Below, piece by piece: positions 28,240 through 39,144 of a stretch of DNA of 39,497 nucleotides. The notes under the pieces were generated by a model, which had not been told where the DNA came from, made no database searches, and saw only the letters and a program-made list of their open reading frames with translations. Within the stretch, counting starts at the first letter, position 1, and each line of letters starts with the position of its first letter. The position numbers and the translations under genes were made by a program. The stretch comes from Symsagittifera roscoffensis (lineage: Eukaryota > Xenacoelomorpha > Acoela > Convolutidae), in assembly GCF_963678635.1 (NCBI RefSeq), contig NW_026971531.1:1-39497 (forward strand). The letters are read 5' to 3'.

Positions 28240-28660
28240 AAGGGTGCCAACCTAAGTTGTTAAGCTTTGCGCCAACTAGCTAGCGCGAAGTGAAAAAAGC
28301 AGTAGTTGATAGTGTCGACGCTGATAAACTGACGCTTTTTGTAAACTCGACAACCATTTGGGAAAGTTCAAACCTCGGACTAAGACCTTTCAGCTGTCTG
28401 AAAGCCCACGAGATTTCTGATTTTCGATCTCGTTTTGTGGAAGAAAGTAGACAGGGGGAAATTTTGCATTTTCACAACAGCATGGATTCCTAATACTTGA
28501 AAAAGGCCGCATCTGTTACGTCGGTTGTGAGAGTCAGCATTCGATCATTATCGTAGGGCCGGAATCAAAAAGCCAAAAGCTATCGTCCTTAAGGGTCACA
28601 AACTCGAAAGGAAAATCTTCGATCGAGTGGGGCTAGATTCGGTAGATTATTGCCTTTGAT
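28240..28660. other. GC-elevated island, unidentified
   Basis: Clearly less AT-rich than the DNA on either side. It holds one 67-codon plus-strand frame (28290-28493, MKKAVVDSVDADKLTLF...) with no recognised domain and no clear splice sites. It could be an exon fragment or a piece of a decayed transposable element. Confidence 0.3.
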
Positions 28661-29128
28661 CAATTCTGGAATAAGATTCGTTTTTTGTTTAGAGCATAAT
28701 TGACTCAAATTAATCTACCCTGAATTCTCGACATAAATTGCTCGCGGGGGCTCCAGAGTTGATTTTCCTCGCTCTTTAAAAGCACGTTTTAACCTACGTA
28801 AAAATTTATGCTTTAATAACTGACTGGCAAAAAGTTTTAACCCCCAAAAAATAACACTGGGCTTCATAAAATATGCTGAACTGGAAATATTTGTGACGTT
28901 ATGATGGCGGTCCAGATGCTACTGTGGAAGCTACTGTTTTTCAATTCCTTTTTATCGTACCTGTTTATTCATCTCTATTTCGCTTTCGATTCAAAACTGG
29001 CTGCAAACGTAATTATTATCTGCTCGTCGATCCCCCAAATCCCCCAACGCCACCTTAATTGTTGTTGCGCACTTCGCACCGTTTTATTTAACCCTCTAAT
29101 TAGAATTTATGCTAGCTACTAAATGTGG

Positions 29129-29156
29129 CCTGCTACCAAAGCACTCTGGTAGCAGG
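29129..29156. other. perfect 10-bp hairpin at the edge of the 297-bp repeat
   Basis: CCTGCTACCA, an 8-nt loop, then TGGTAGCAGG. Its right arm ends within the first bases of the direct repeat starting at 29154. The second copy at 30530 has no such hairpin. Confidence 0.75.
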
Positions 29157-29450
29157 ATGGACACACATAATGAAACGTGCAATCATTGCTGCTCATTTTT
29201 TGTAATGCAATAATTGGTACAATAACTAGTGGTAACAAATAGGCTAGTGATGAAAAAACAAACCTGAATAAATCCAATCAGATTAACCACAATCATCAAA
29301 GAAAAGATGTAGCAACTACAGGTAAATTTTCCAAACAAAACTTTTTGAATAAATAATGAAATACCAATTTAAGGCTTTTTAAATCTATAAATAATGAGTG
29401 TATAAAACAAAATGTCCGCTTTCATGTGCGAAAAACGTCTGAAACTTACT
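29154..29450. repeat. 297-bp direct repeat, copy 1
   Basis: Matches 30530-30826 with a constant 1,376-bp offset and no indels. I counted about four substitutions (for example 'atcattgctgctcattt' against 'atcactgctgctcgttt'). It begins AGGATGGACACAC and ends GAAACTTACT, with a TATAAA-like element and several AATAAA motifs. It has no TG...CA ends. Immediately after it lies a small nested duplication: 'ttttataaatgctacgag' at 29452 and 29506, and 'tgcggcaaacacct' at 29470 and 29486. Confidence 0.93.
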
Positions 29451-29576
29451 TTTTTATAAATGCTACGAGTGCGGCAAACACCTAATGCGGCAAACACCTG
29501 TCGCTTTTTTATAAATGCTACGAGTTATCACTTTCGACGAAAGGTCGCTTGCAACAAATTTTATTCTCACAGAACA

Positions 29577-29745
29577 ATACGCAATATATTTTGTGCTTTT
29601 AACGCGCATGCGCCGAATTGACCCGAATCAAAAACTGCTCCAAATTGAAATGAGAATCAGAATTAAATGCTTGTTCTAAAAAAATGCTACTAAATATTAA
29701 ATATATTTACTTGAAATTGTTGAAATTGCGTGTGAGGGATGATTT
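29577..29745 (+). repeat. R1-like fragment
   Basis: 'gcttttaacgcgcatgcg', 'ctgctccaaattgaa' and 'gcgtgtgagggatgatttt' correspond in order to R1 blocks in copy a. The core hairpin part is absent. Strongly diverged. Confidence 0.4.
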
Positions 29746-30529
29746 TAAAAAATCATAAGTTAAAAAACTGAATTTTTGAACTTTTTTTTATTGTTTCAGT
29801 GAGTTGAACACTACTTCATCTAAACCAAGTCTGGTCAAGTAGTCGAATCTTCCTGCCTAAAAGAACAGAAAGAATTGAAAAAAAATGACTCACCTCGGGC
29901 TGTTCGTCAAAAATTATAAAACGCAATTGATAGGTGATTTTTTTTTTATTTCAATCAATAAGAATTCCGAAATCATCCGTTAGGGCTCTTTTCCAGTTTC
30001 CTACTTCCCTCGTAAAATAAAAAAAATGTTCAAAAAATCTTTACATGGCATTTTGCTGGTAAGAAAAATTGGAAAAGTTTGTTGATCTGCTCACGCTCAC
30101 ACGTTTTAGTGCAGTTTTTAACTTTCATACATTGAATTTATGAAAAAAAATCAAGGTGGGGCTGGAAAAGGGCCTCTGATTGTAAGTTTTTGGTTAGAAC
30201 ATGTAATTAAGTGATCGGAAGATTTGATTTGATCTTGTTGAAAACTGCTTAAGGTACAAACTGGAAGTAACTGCAGTGATGTTTCGCAATGGAGACCTCG
30301 TTTCGAGTTTGGAAACTAGAGGAGAAGTTATGGTACCAAATGGTCAGAACAGTGACCGCGGGATCCAAATTCTTTTTATTGTTCTGAAAACAAAAGAACA
30401 AAAGCGAAAACAACGGGAGGAATATATTACACCGGCTGAATATTCGACTCAGTGTCGCTATTGCAAAATATGCTTAAGTAACATTTAAAAGCCCTTTTGT
30501 ACCGAATGAAAGCGACCCTGATTATGACA

Positions 30530-30826
30530 AGGATGGACACACATAATGAAACGTGCAATCACTGCTGCTCGTTTTTTGTAATGCAATAATTGGTACAATA
30601 ACTAGTGGTAACAAATAGGCTAGTGATGAAAAAACAAACCTGAATAAATCAAATCAGATTAACCACAATCATCAAAGAAAAGATGTAGCAAATACAGGTA
30701 AATTTTCCAAACAAAACTTTTTGAATAAATAATGAAATACCAATTTAAGGCTTTTTAAATCTATAAATAATGAGTGTATAAAACAAAATGTCCGCTTTCA
30801 TGTGCGAAAAACGTCTGAAACTTACT
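30530..30826. repeat. 297-bp direct repeat, copy 2
   Basis: Partner of 29154-29450. Flanks differ completely (left 'gattatgaca', right 'cttatttag'), so the unit boundaries are sharp. The 1,079 bp between the copies carries an R1-like fragment (29577-29745) and no convincing gene. Confidence 0.93.
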
Positions 30827-30829
30827 CTT

Positions 30830-31970
30830 ATTTAGTTTAAAATCTAAAACCATAATAATGGCACCAAACCTTCTGAGCTTGTTTTTGAGAGCAAGTATAA
30901 AAAAGAGAATGAAAGATGTCACTTTAAGGAATGCGCAATATGCCTTTATGCCTTTCGGTTTCAATTAACTAACAGATTTTTAGTTTTGAAAGGCGAAATG
31001 AGCAAAAACTTGATTCTCAGGTGACTAATGAACAAACAACTCATTCGTTGTCAGCACAGCAACTCGTTGTACGAAGTTTAAAAAAGGTTAAAATTCACCA
31101 AGAAAATTACTGCTCGAATCAGGGTTGAATGTTCCGTCTGCCCTTCAGCAAGTATGAAGCAGCTTTTGGATTGAAAAATTGATACACCTGAAACCTGGCT
31201 ATATTGGTCTAATAGTGTTCTCGCATACGATTCAGATTTGTCATTGTAAATTTATACAAATAACTCTGTAACTTGTTTAGAAACAGTATGTTATACAAAA
31301 AAGTTGAGAAAATGAGAAAATGAAAAAACGCGAGCATATATATTCCATTACTTTTTCGGAAAGAGAATGTTGTCTTCATTATTATCGTATTTTCACGGGT
31401 AATCTGAAAATTAAAAACTCAATTATTCAACTTTTTCCTTGATTGAGATATCATTTGCCTTTTCAGCTATTTTAAGGAAATTTAGAAACTTAACATCAAC
31501 AATATACCTAAGACAGATAACTTTTAAAGGAATGTAAATTCATCTCGAAGTTAATTTCGGAACGTAAAAAATTATTAACGTATATGCTGAAAACTACGTC
31601 TGCGTCCTGAACTTGATTCTAGTTGCCTCCATCTGAATGTATTTAGATTTAAGTGCGAATTGATAACAATTGAGCTTCGCGACACATGCCGTTTAATCAT
31701 AAAAATTAGCGGTTAGTTTAAAATTGTTTTTGTTCCGACTTTCGAGGAAAATGGAATATTTATGCTTCGTGTGGTGTTTTTATTCAGTCACTTTTCAGCA
31801 ATCAACATAAAACTTTTTAACAAAAAGTTTTTATACCCATTGAAGATATCGATTCCCTGAAATCAAATAGTAAAAACATATATTTTACCTCTGATCATTT
31901 TTTGCAAAGCTCTGGGAGTGTGAAAAGTGTCAACTTGACCATGCTCAGGACTAATTTATGCACGCTTTGA
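30830..31970. other. AT-rich, no feature seen
   Basis: Only short, domain-less open frames. No repeat recognised. Confidence 0.5.
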
Positions 31971-31974
31971 AGTT

Positions 31975-32262
31975 TTAGAAAGAGTAACGCAAATTACTTA
32001 TGCGTGGCGAATTATCACGCCCCCTAAAACTGTTCCACATTGAATAGAGGCTTGGCTAAGGGGTTGTTTTGAGCTCGTACGACTCACCTTTTTTACTTGA
32101 TCTTTGATACTGTCCAAAACTTATAGTTTTTCAATATGTTCTCTTCCCAAAAACTATTCGGTTGTTTGCCCTGATATACAAGCAGTCTTGCTTAAAACTA
32201 AATTTGGCTGGAAAAAAGTCGTACGAGGATGAAGCCTTGAATCATCCGACTGCTGTTTATTA
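31975..32262. repeat. R1 fragments, inverted pair
   Basis: The plus strand has 'tatgcgtggcgaattatcac' and 'ctgttccacattg', then the right half of the R1 core, 'gccctgatatacaagcagtc' (32168-32191). At about 32230-32255 the left half of the core appears inverted ('gccttgaatcatccgactgc'). The core thus seems split and partly inverted here. Confidence 0.5.
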
Positions 32263-32544
32263 AGCATCAAACATTAAAAAAAAGAAAAAAAAACAAAGAA
32301 TTCAGAAACAAAATTTTGAGTTTAAACTATTCGCTCATTGAGATGAGTGGCGCAATCGGAGAAGATTCTACTTTGACAAAACAAGGAAAAACAAAAAATT
32401 CATAAAGGATAAGTATGAAAAGAGAAAAATGAAAGATTGATGCTAAAAAAAAAGCGAAAATCAATTTGTTTTTTAACTAGTCGAACCCGTTTTATTTCAA
32501 GTATTCGTTAAAAACTAACCCGACCACATGTGTCCGCTCTTTTT

Positions 32545-32630
32545 TCGACAGTCGAATCAGCAAGATTGCTTTTATATCTGGGCAAAGCCTCGAATGTTTC
32601 GACTGCCTTTTGCCCTTTGTCTGGTCTCAA
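32545..32630 (-). repeat. R1 core, inverted copy
   Basis: On the minus strand reads 'ggcagtcgaaacattcgagg', then 'ctttgcccagatataaaagc' and 'aatcttgctgattcgactg'. It matches the 45-bp core of copies a-d. Here the ends form an inverted repeat (CAGTCGAA...TTCGACTG). Confidence 0.6.
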
Positions 32631-32639
32631 AAAAATTTT

Positions 32640-34330
32640 GCTAAAAGAAACAATGGCAAACTATTATTTTAATTGCGGGAAGATAGTATAAAACTTTAAA
32701 CGTTAAAAACTGAGTAGTAAATCAACTTCATACGGCCAAATATCTTGCCCCCAAATCAAAAAAATCCTTAAAAAAAACTTCCCACGCATTTATAAACTTT
32801 ACTGTATTCGAAAGTCGGAAAAAAGTAGAAGATACTTTAAAAGCAGAACAGAATATTCGGTACGCAAATAACTTTGCAAAAAAATTACAAATAGAACAAA
32901 AATAAACGTCTCTATTTCAAAAGTTAGAACAACACAAACTGCTAATTGTTTTGAAATCTAACATAAAGGTATACATGCTTAAATTGATATACTAACAGAA
33001 CTGCAAAATTAATAGAACTAGCAGAACTGCAAAACACGCACACAAAAAATTACACAACTAAACGTTTTAAAAAGTTTCACCTCGGGATCAAAATATTAGG
33101 CGAGCAATTTAGTTATAATCGTTTCTGCGACAACGGGAAGTACCGTAGTAGAGATGATATGCTCTACCTTCTGTGAACATAGAGATAAATGGATCCATAC
33201 TATCAATCCGCCAATTTCGTTTTGAAAATTGGTCTGAATTGCAGAACTCCAGTTGCAGAGCCGAATTTTGAGCAGGTGATGCAACAGGTGGTTATCGAAC
33301 ACATGCTATAAAAACAAAAGTTGCAAGGGCTTCAATATTCCGGCGGTCCTTTGGGTTATCTGAAGTAAATTAAGCTTTATGAGTTTTTCAAAATTAAGTG
33401 TTTTTGTAAATTCTCCTCATCCACACCCAATTTAAAGTACACAGTGATACATTTCGCATCTACGAACACACTATTAGGACCAATTAGAGCGCCTCAATTC
33501 GATTCAGATGAATATCTGAGCTGGAATAATTTTCTTTTTTTACAATTTATTAGAGAATGAAAACTCCTGCTCATCATTTACATCAAAAAGGTGAACTTCA
33601 AGTTCCCAAAATTTCAGAGTTTTCATAGGCTAAATATATAATTTTTTAAGTTTGGGCTCACGCATTTGTTTTTTCAGATGATTTCCAAAAAAATCCGCTG
33701 AAAACGGTTGAATAAAAGTTTGATATGGTCCGATTACATTAACACCTCAAAGATAACTACTCCGTATTCCGAAAAAAAAAATCATAGCAAAACTTTATTC
33801 AATGGAAGTCAAAAACTTTCCTTGATGAAACCAGTTTTGTTAAAGTTATATCATAAAAAAACACTCGCATAGAAACGTAAGTTTTTCGGGGAAAAACGTT
33901 TGATTTCCTCATTAGATTCAACACCCCTACAAATTGATTCAAAAATTCAAATTTACCTGAAAAAACTACATTCTGCCAAAACCCCAAGCATTTAAAAAAG
34001 TTCAATCGTATAAGCTTGCGTTTATTAAATTCAGAAGTAGAAACATTACCAAATGATCTTATTTAGGTTTCCAACTGGTGCCAAATATTGTGATAAAGCT
34101 GTTTTTTCAATTTTTGGACAATGGAGTCGTAAAAATTCATTAGTATAGCGTGTAAGCATCAATTTTTTTCAAACAAAATGTCGGAAAACGATCATTTTGT
34201 AAATAAAAAAAGTTGTCTGGTAAGCCGAAAAATTGTGTAATATACAAAATGGTTTGCAAAACACGATCGCTTTTTACATAAGAGTACGTCATAACTTTGA
34301 AGCGTATAAAGCAGTATCTTGTTTAGGGGG
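32640..34330. other. AT-rich, no feature seen
   Basis: No supportable gene, RNA or repeat. Frames of 60-70 codons are background. Confidence 0.5.
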
Positions 34331-34334
34331 TGTG

Positions 34335-35040
34335 CGGTTGCCTCAGCAAAAAGAACCCCTGGCCTTCAAAGGGTCCCTCTTTTGGTACTACTTTAGGACA
34401 TATATTTTTTTGCTGACAGACCCTTAAAAACTTTTTAAAGGCTTCTTCGGCGCCAATATATACTTTTTGAGGAGTGATCGCGTGTGGAAAAAAAAACAAT
34501 TGCTAAGTCTGTAAACACAAAACCTTTCAAGAAGTTCTCAAATTGGTCTTTTTTGTATGTTTGTTTTCACAATTTTGCCTGGAGTGGAGAAAATATGGTT
34601 AAAATAGTGTCTTTATTGTGATTTGAAAAAGCCAAGAGAATCAATTTAGTCGACCTAAAAAAGGTAGTTAAAATCTTCATGAAACTTCGCCTCGCTCCCC
34701 CTTCCAAAAAAACTCCGAGATCCGCCCATGGTATGGCATTAGGAATTAAAAAACTGAATACCGCATCAAAAATTGTTGGGTCATTCAAAACGAGCCGCAA
34801 AACGCAATTTTTGGCCAAAATTTTCCACAAAATGCATTAAAAAAAACGCTTCTTTTGGCCTTTTTTTTCACAAATTTGGCTGCAGCGCAGAAAATTTGGC
34901 AAAAACAGGGTCTTTCGTGTGATTTGGGGGAGTTCGGACAATCAATATGTTCGACCTAAAAAATTTTGAAAAAACCGGTCTAAAACTTTTTAAAAATCTT
35001 CCCCCCATCGAGAAGTTTTAAATCCGCTCCTAAATAAATC
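34335..35040 (-). repeat. cluster of R2 dispersed repeats
   Basis: Three adjacent pieces, all inverted relative to 39145-39497. 34335-34470 has 'caaagggtccctcttttggt', 'tgctgacagaccc' and 'cttcggcgccaatatata'. 34566-34740 has 'ttgcctggagtggagaaaat', 'gtctttattgtgattt' and 'gtcgacctaaaa'. 34855-35040 has 'cacaaatttggctgcagcgc', 'gatttgggggag' and 'ttcgacctaaaaa'. The last two pieces are diverged tandem copies of the same segment. Non-coding. Confidence 0.65.
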
Positions 35041-35061
35041 TGAGGTAGACTTGAGGTAAAG

Positions 35062-35067
35062 TTTATT
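35062..35067 (-). terminator. candidate polyadenylation signal for the LRRC73-like gene
   Basis: AATAAA on the minus strand, about 360 bp beyond the stop codon at 35427. This is the clearest AATAAA I saw downstream of the gene. Assignment rests on position alone. Confidence 0.35.
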
Positions 35068-35426
35068 TACCTCAATTTTTTTTGGGTATAACATGAAGCA
35101 ACAAAACTTTGAAAAGTAAAATTGTGCTGGACAGAATATTTCGGACTGAAAGATTTCTTGAAAAGAAAATTGACAAGTGAAATTTCATTGATTTGTATGT
35201 TAAACAGGTAAGAACAATCTTAAGTTACTTTAAAAGTGATAGCGGCAAATAAGTTTTTCTAGCGAAACGTTTAACTACCTAACATACTTCCTCTTGATTC
35301 AAAAAGGTATTTTCTTATCAATATTTAAAAAAATACACCCTCGAATAGAGGACGCCTTCATTTGAAAATCATAAGATAGAGCAGAGAAATAGTTTTTTAA
35401 AAAAAAAACGTTATCTTGAGTTGAAA

Positions 35427-38036
35427 TTATTTGGCTCTACTGGCATATAAATAGTTTCCTGGGTTTTCATCGAACTCTTCAGTTGTGTTTATGTCACTTG
35501 CAGATCGTTCGTCTGTGTTGTTTCTGCTTAGTAGGCTCTTCAGACTTTTGGGGATGCTCTCTTCTGACAAATCTCGCTGCGTCTTCACCAGCTCCCCGTT
35601 CAAGCCATGGTCCACCATCCTATTTGAAACGGGAACTTGGCTATTACGTAACACATCTCCTAGGTTTTTGTCGCTCAGATCCACTTCCTGAATCGGCAAA
35701 ACTCCAAAGTTCCCACTGCCTCCGGCCGCTCCCCTGTTTTCAGCCCCACCTTGGATTCCAGCATAGGAGCTGGCAATTGTTGAAGAGGCCGAGTTGTTGC
35801 GACTTCCCATTTTCAGCTGGTTCAGACGTGGATCTTTCATTTTAGAATTGACCCCAAAATTGGTACTCCCGGTAGCCATCACAACCGAATCGTTTCCATT
35901 AAAATCAATATTCTCCTGAGATGGTTCTTTTGAACTGGCATTTGAATCACTTGTTTTTACGCCAAAATTCATGGTGGGGTACGCGTTTGAAAGTTCTGAT
36001 GCTTCGCGTTTCAACGAATCATTTGTAAGCGATTTTTCTTTCTGTGCGGTTACTGACTCTTTCTGAAATGACTCCGTTGTTTTCGGAATCGCAGTTCTTT
36101 TTATTGAAACTTCGGTTGACGATTTCTGCAACCCTGTTTTTGCGTTTTTGTTTTTTAACGATTTTTCGAATGATAAACTTTTTGATACGTGGAGACGTGA
36201 TGAATCTGGAGGCATAAGAGGGTCTTTTCTTGGAATTGTCTCGGCGCGCAACGACGGTGACTTTTTTTGGCTGCCTTGCGAGCTCGGCTTTTTCGATGAC
36301 GTGCTATTAGTGGGAGATTGTGGCTTGCTTGAAGAAATTTTTGATTGTTCCTGGTCAACTGCAGCGGCTGGGCTTTTGGTGTATGTTCTAGTAGTGCTAT
36401 TGGATCTCAGCAACAGATCACCATCTTCTTCCTTTCCTTCTCCAACAGAAACTTTGCTTGGAAAGTTTTCACTGTCTTTCGATTCCGATTTTTCCAATGG
36501 CGACTCATCTCGCGTGATTTCTGTGATTTTTGCAGATCCAAGATTAGATCGGGATCCCTCTGTTACACTTGAAGTCCCAGGCACGTTTTCAGGATTCTTG
36601 ACTGGGTTTGGTCCGGGTATATCGGGCGACTTCGGCATTGTGTGAGCTTTCTCCAACATTGCCACTCCATCCGAAATTATAACATCAGAAAACGGACTTT
36701 CGTTATTTCTGAAAAGAGAGTCTGGAATTCCGGCAAAAACATCCTCTTGCTCTGGATCGGGGGTGGCGCCTAGACTTTTTGGTGACTTTTTGCGCTCTGA
36801 GTCTGCCATTTGGAGTTGTGGGGATTTTGGTCCCACCGGTGGGTTCGATCTACGAGACCCGGGAATCGAAGTTCCGATTCTGCGTGAAGTCAAGGGTGGA
36901 CTTAGAGGTTTCTCGGGAACGTTGGAGTCTGAACTTAGAACAGAGTTGGACCTGTTGTTGTCAAGTTCCTGGAGAGTTGGCTCCATTGAATCCTCTCTAC
37001 GCTGTTGCAACTGGTTTCTCAAAAGGTCCCGAGCACGAGCAGTGTCGGCGTTTTCTCTTGGGGTTTCAAACTCATCCGAATCTTCTTCGTCTAACTCCGG
37101 AACAGTTTGAGGTCTATTTGTGACCCCGTGACTTGGGATGTAGTAGGGGGCCGAAGGACCTTCGGAGTTGGTTGAGGCGCTAGAATTGTTATTGAATGCT
37201 GGCTGAGAACCACCTTGAAACGCGTGATGGATCGACATTCTGTTCTTAATTTTCATCAGCAGATCACGTGAGATGTTATTTCCTGCCAAGTTTACATCTC
37301 GAAGATGGTTTGGAAAATCAGTGATCAGCTGCAAAAGTGTCTCCGCAGTCCGATCTCCGATGTTGGTGTTCTCAAGGTCCAAATTGACTATGCTTTTGGA
37401 GGCTGAAATGGCCACCATCAAAAGACATGCTGCGTGGTCGCCGATGTTGTTGAAATATAACTGTAAGCTCCGCAGACAGCTGTTGTCCGCGACGGCCATC
37501 GAAAAGTGTTGCCACCCAATCGACGTAACTTCAGGATTGCTTCCGATGCTCAAGTCTTCCAGAGCGTCTCGACCTTTCTCTGATGGAAGCAAACTGGTCA
37601 AACATCTAAGCGACGTGTCGTTAAGTGAACAGTTTGTCAAATCCAGGGTCCTAATTGTCGGGTGCAGTTTGACAGCTTTTGAAATGAGAGCTACATGCTG
37701 AGATTCTAAAGGGTTTCCTTGAAGAAACAAAGCGGTCAGTCCTCTGTTGATGTTCAGACACTCGCAAAGTGCCTCGACTCTCGGCGCTGATGTCACAACA
37801 TTGTCACTCAAGTTCAAATTGCAAAGAGATCTGCACACCCCGATTGAAGAGGAAATTCGACGGAAACTTTGGTCGTCTAATTGAACTCCTTGTAGTGAAA
37901 GTGCTCGGACAGAGTTGGTGGCGAGAGCGTTTCCAAGTTCCCGCACATCGTCAGGCGAGAGCAGTCGGTTTTCTAGCTTGTAGCGGGATCCGTGATAGTA
38001 TTCAACTTCAGGTATCAAGCGACCAGGGCTGTTCAT
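35427..38036 (-). CDS. LRRC73: LRRC73-like leucine-rich repeat protein with long disordered C-terminus
   Basis: An uninterrupted 869-codon frame with a much higher G+C content than its surroundings. Residues about 25-265 form ribonuclease-inhibitor-type leucine-rich repeats: VRALSLQGVQLDD, LCNLNLSDNVV, LTALFLQGNPL, IRTLDLTNCSLND, LEDLSIGSNPEVTSIGW, LRSLQLYFNNIGDHAA, IVNLDLENTNIGD and LRDVNLAGNNIS. Order, spacing and many residues follow vertebrate LRRC73 (about 316 residues), including the LLP-SEKGRDALEDL and NPEVTSIGW region. Residues about 270-869 are an extra Ser/Pro/Lys/Asn-rich, probably disordered tail, with acidic patches and a thrice-repeated NFGV (690, 726, 776). Molecular function of LRRC73 is poorly known and I assign none. 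No intron is visible in 2.6 kb. The ATG is the first of the frame. The many long antisense frames are shadows of this gene. Confidence 0.8.
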   Translation of the reverse strand: MNSPGRLIPEVEYYHGSRYKLENRLLSPDDVRELGNALATNSVRALSLQGVQLDDQSFRRISSSIGVCRSLCNLNLSDNVVTSAPRVEALCECLNINRGLTALFLQGNPLESQHVALISKAVKLHPTIRTLDLTNCSLNDTSLRCLTSLLPSEKGRDALEDLSIGSNPEVTSIGWQHFSMAVADNSCLRSLQLYFNNIGDHAACLLMVAISASKSIVNLDLENTNIGDRTAETLLQLITDFPNHLRDVNLAGNNISRDLLMKIKNRMSIHHAFQGGSQPAFNNNSSASTNSEGPSAPYYIPSHGVTNRPQTVPELDEEDSDEFETPRENADTARARDLLRNQLQQRREDSMEPTLQELDNNRSNSVLSSDSNVPEKPLSPPLTSRRIGTSIPGSRRSNPPVGPKSPQLQMADSERKKSPKSLGATPDPEQEDVFAGIPDSLFRNNESPFSDVIISDGVAMLEKAHTMPKSPDIPGPNPVKNPENVPGTSSVTEGSRSNLGSAKITEITRDESPLEKSESKDSENFPSKVSVGEGKEEDGDLLLRSNSTTRTYTKSPAAAVDQEQSKISSSKPQSPTNSTSSKKPSSQGSQKKSPSLRAETIPRKDPLMPPDSSRLHVSKSLSFEKSLKNKNAKTGLQKSSTEVSIKRTAIPKTTESFQKESVTAQKEKSLTNDSLKREASELSNAYPTMNFGVKTSDSNASSKEPSQENIDFNGNDSVVMATGSTNFGVNSKMKDPRLNQLKMGSRNNSASSTIASSYAGIQGGAENRGAAGGSGNFGVLPIQEVDLSDKNLGDVLRNSQVPVSNRMVDHGLNGELVKTQRDLSEESIPKSLKSLLSRNNTDERSASDINTTEEFDENPGNYLYASRAK

Positions 38037-38039
38037 TTT

Positions 38040-39140
38040 ACATTACAATCGCGAGATTGTCAGTAAATTTACTGTATACAGTTAAAAAATAGAATACCGC
38101 GTATTAAAATGGTCAATTTTTCATTCATTGCAAATTTGCGTCATTTTGGTAAAAGCGAAAAAATTATTCACTGCTTTTAAAAACTTGTCAAGCTGTGAAA
38201 ACGCTGTTAAACATCGAACCAATATAATCAACGTCTTCTTGAAGCTTATGACTACATATGTGATTTTAAAAAAACTAGAAAAGATCTCGATATAAATCTC
38301 GACAAAATGGAGATTTTGAAGCGCACAGATTCTAGATTTATCAAAAAATATTTTTTCTTCTTGTACAGTTTAGATAACGACCGAAGCAATACTTGGTTAA
38401 TCGCGATACCAATTTGAACAAAATTAAGACTGTGAGAATTAGCGCTGCTAATTCAAAAATCTAAGCCTCGTATGATCTCCAGAAATTTGACTGATACATT
38501 GGAGTGCGCAGAATTGTTTTCGTTGAGAAAGCGTTTCAAAAACAAAAACCGTTTTTTTTGGATAACTGTCATTTTTGTTTCCAGTGTGCTTCTTAAACCC
38601 AGTGGTTTTATTTTGTAATAAAACAGGTTGCTTTTCTTTTCCTCCAGTTAGAAGGAGTGTTGTTTTTTGTAAGAAAACGTATTTTAATGAAAAATTTGAT
38701 TAGTTGTTATTCTGAATTTTATTTATAAATAAACGGTTAAAACACAAACAGACAAACCCTAAACGAGTCCCGAAAACAATTTTGAACAAAAAACCTATTA
38801 AAATCTTAAAATCTCTATACCAAATTAATTGACTATTGATCTTTAGATTAATATCACAGTGGGACCAGCACAAAGGTTACGATCACTGATGTATGGTCAA
38901 AAAAAATAAAAAGCTTTCTTTTGATATTTAACTTTTTGTTATTTTGTCTTCTTTCAAAACAGAAATTGATAGGCCTGCATTAAAAAAAAATCCTTTTTCG
39001 AAACCTTATATTTAATCTTTTTTGAGCGAAATTGCGAAAGCAACGAGTTTTTTGTGCATCAGTTTTCGTAAGGAAACTTTTATTCATTCATCGCTAACTT
39101 TTGAGTCCGAATAGTAGAAAAAAATCAGGCAAAAAATCAG
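38040..39140. other. non-coding upstream region of the LRRC73-like gene
   Basis: This is the 5' side of the minus-strand gene, so the promoter should lie here, but I see no convincing TATA box or other element. A perfect 8-bp hairpin (GTTTTATT/AATAAAAC) sits at 38605-38624. Otherwise AT-rich with no feature. Confidence 0.45.
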
Positions 39141-39144
39141 GAGC

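Noticed and set aside
29154-30826. Ordinary LTR retrotransposon with 297-bp LTRs
   Set aside because: No TG/CA ends, PBS, polypurine tract, target duplication or gag-pol remnants. Reported instead as an unexplained repeat pair.
35483-37701. Several antisense frames of 107-165 codons
   Set aside because: They are shadows of the LRRC73-like gene, rich in Cys/Phe/Leu as expected from the complement of Ser/Lys/Glu-rich coding sequence.
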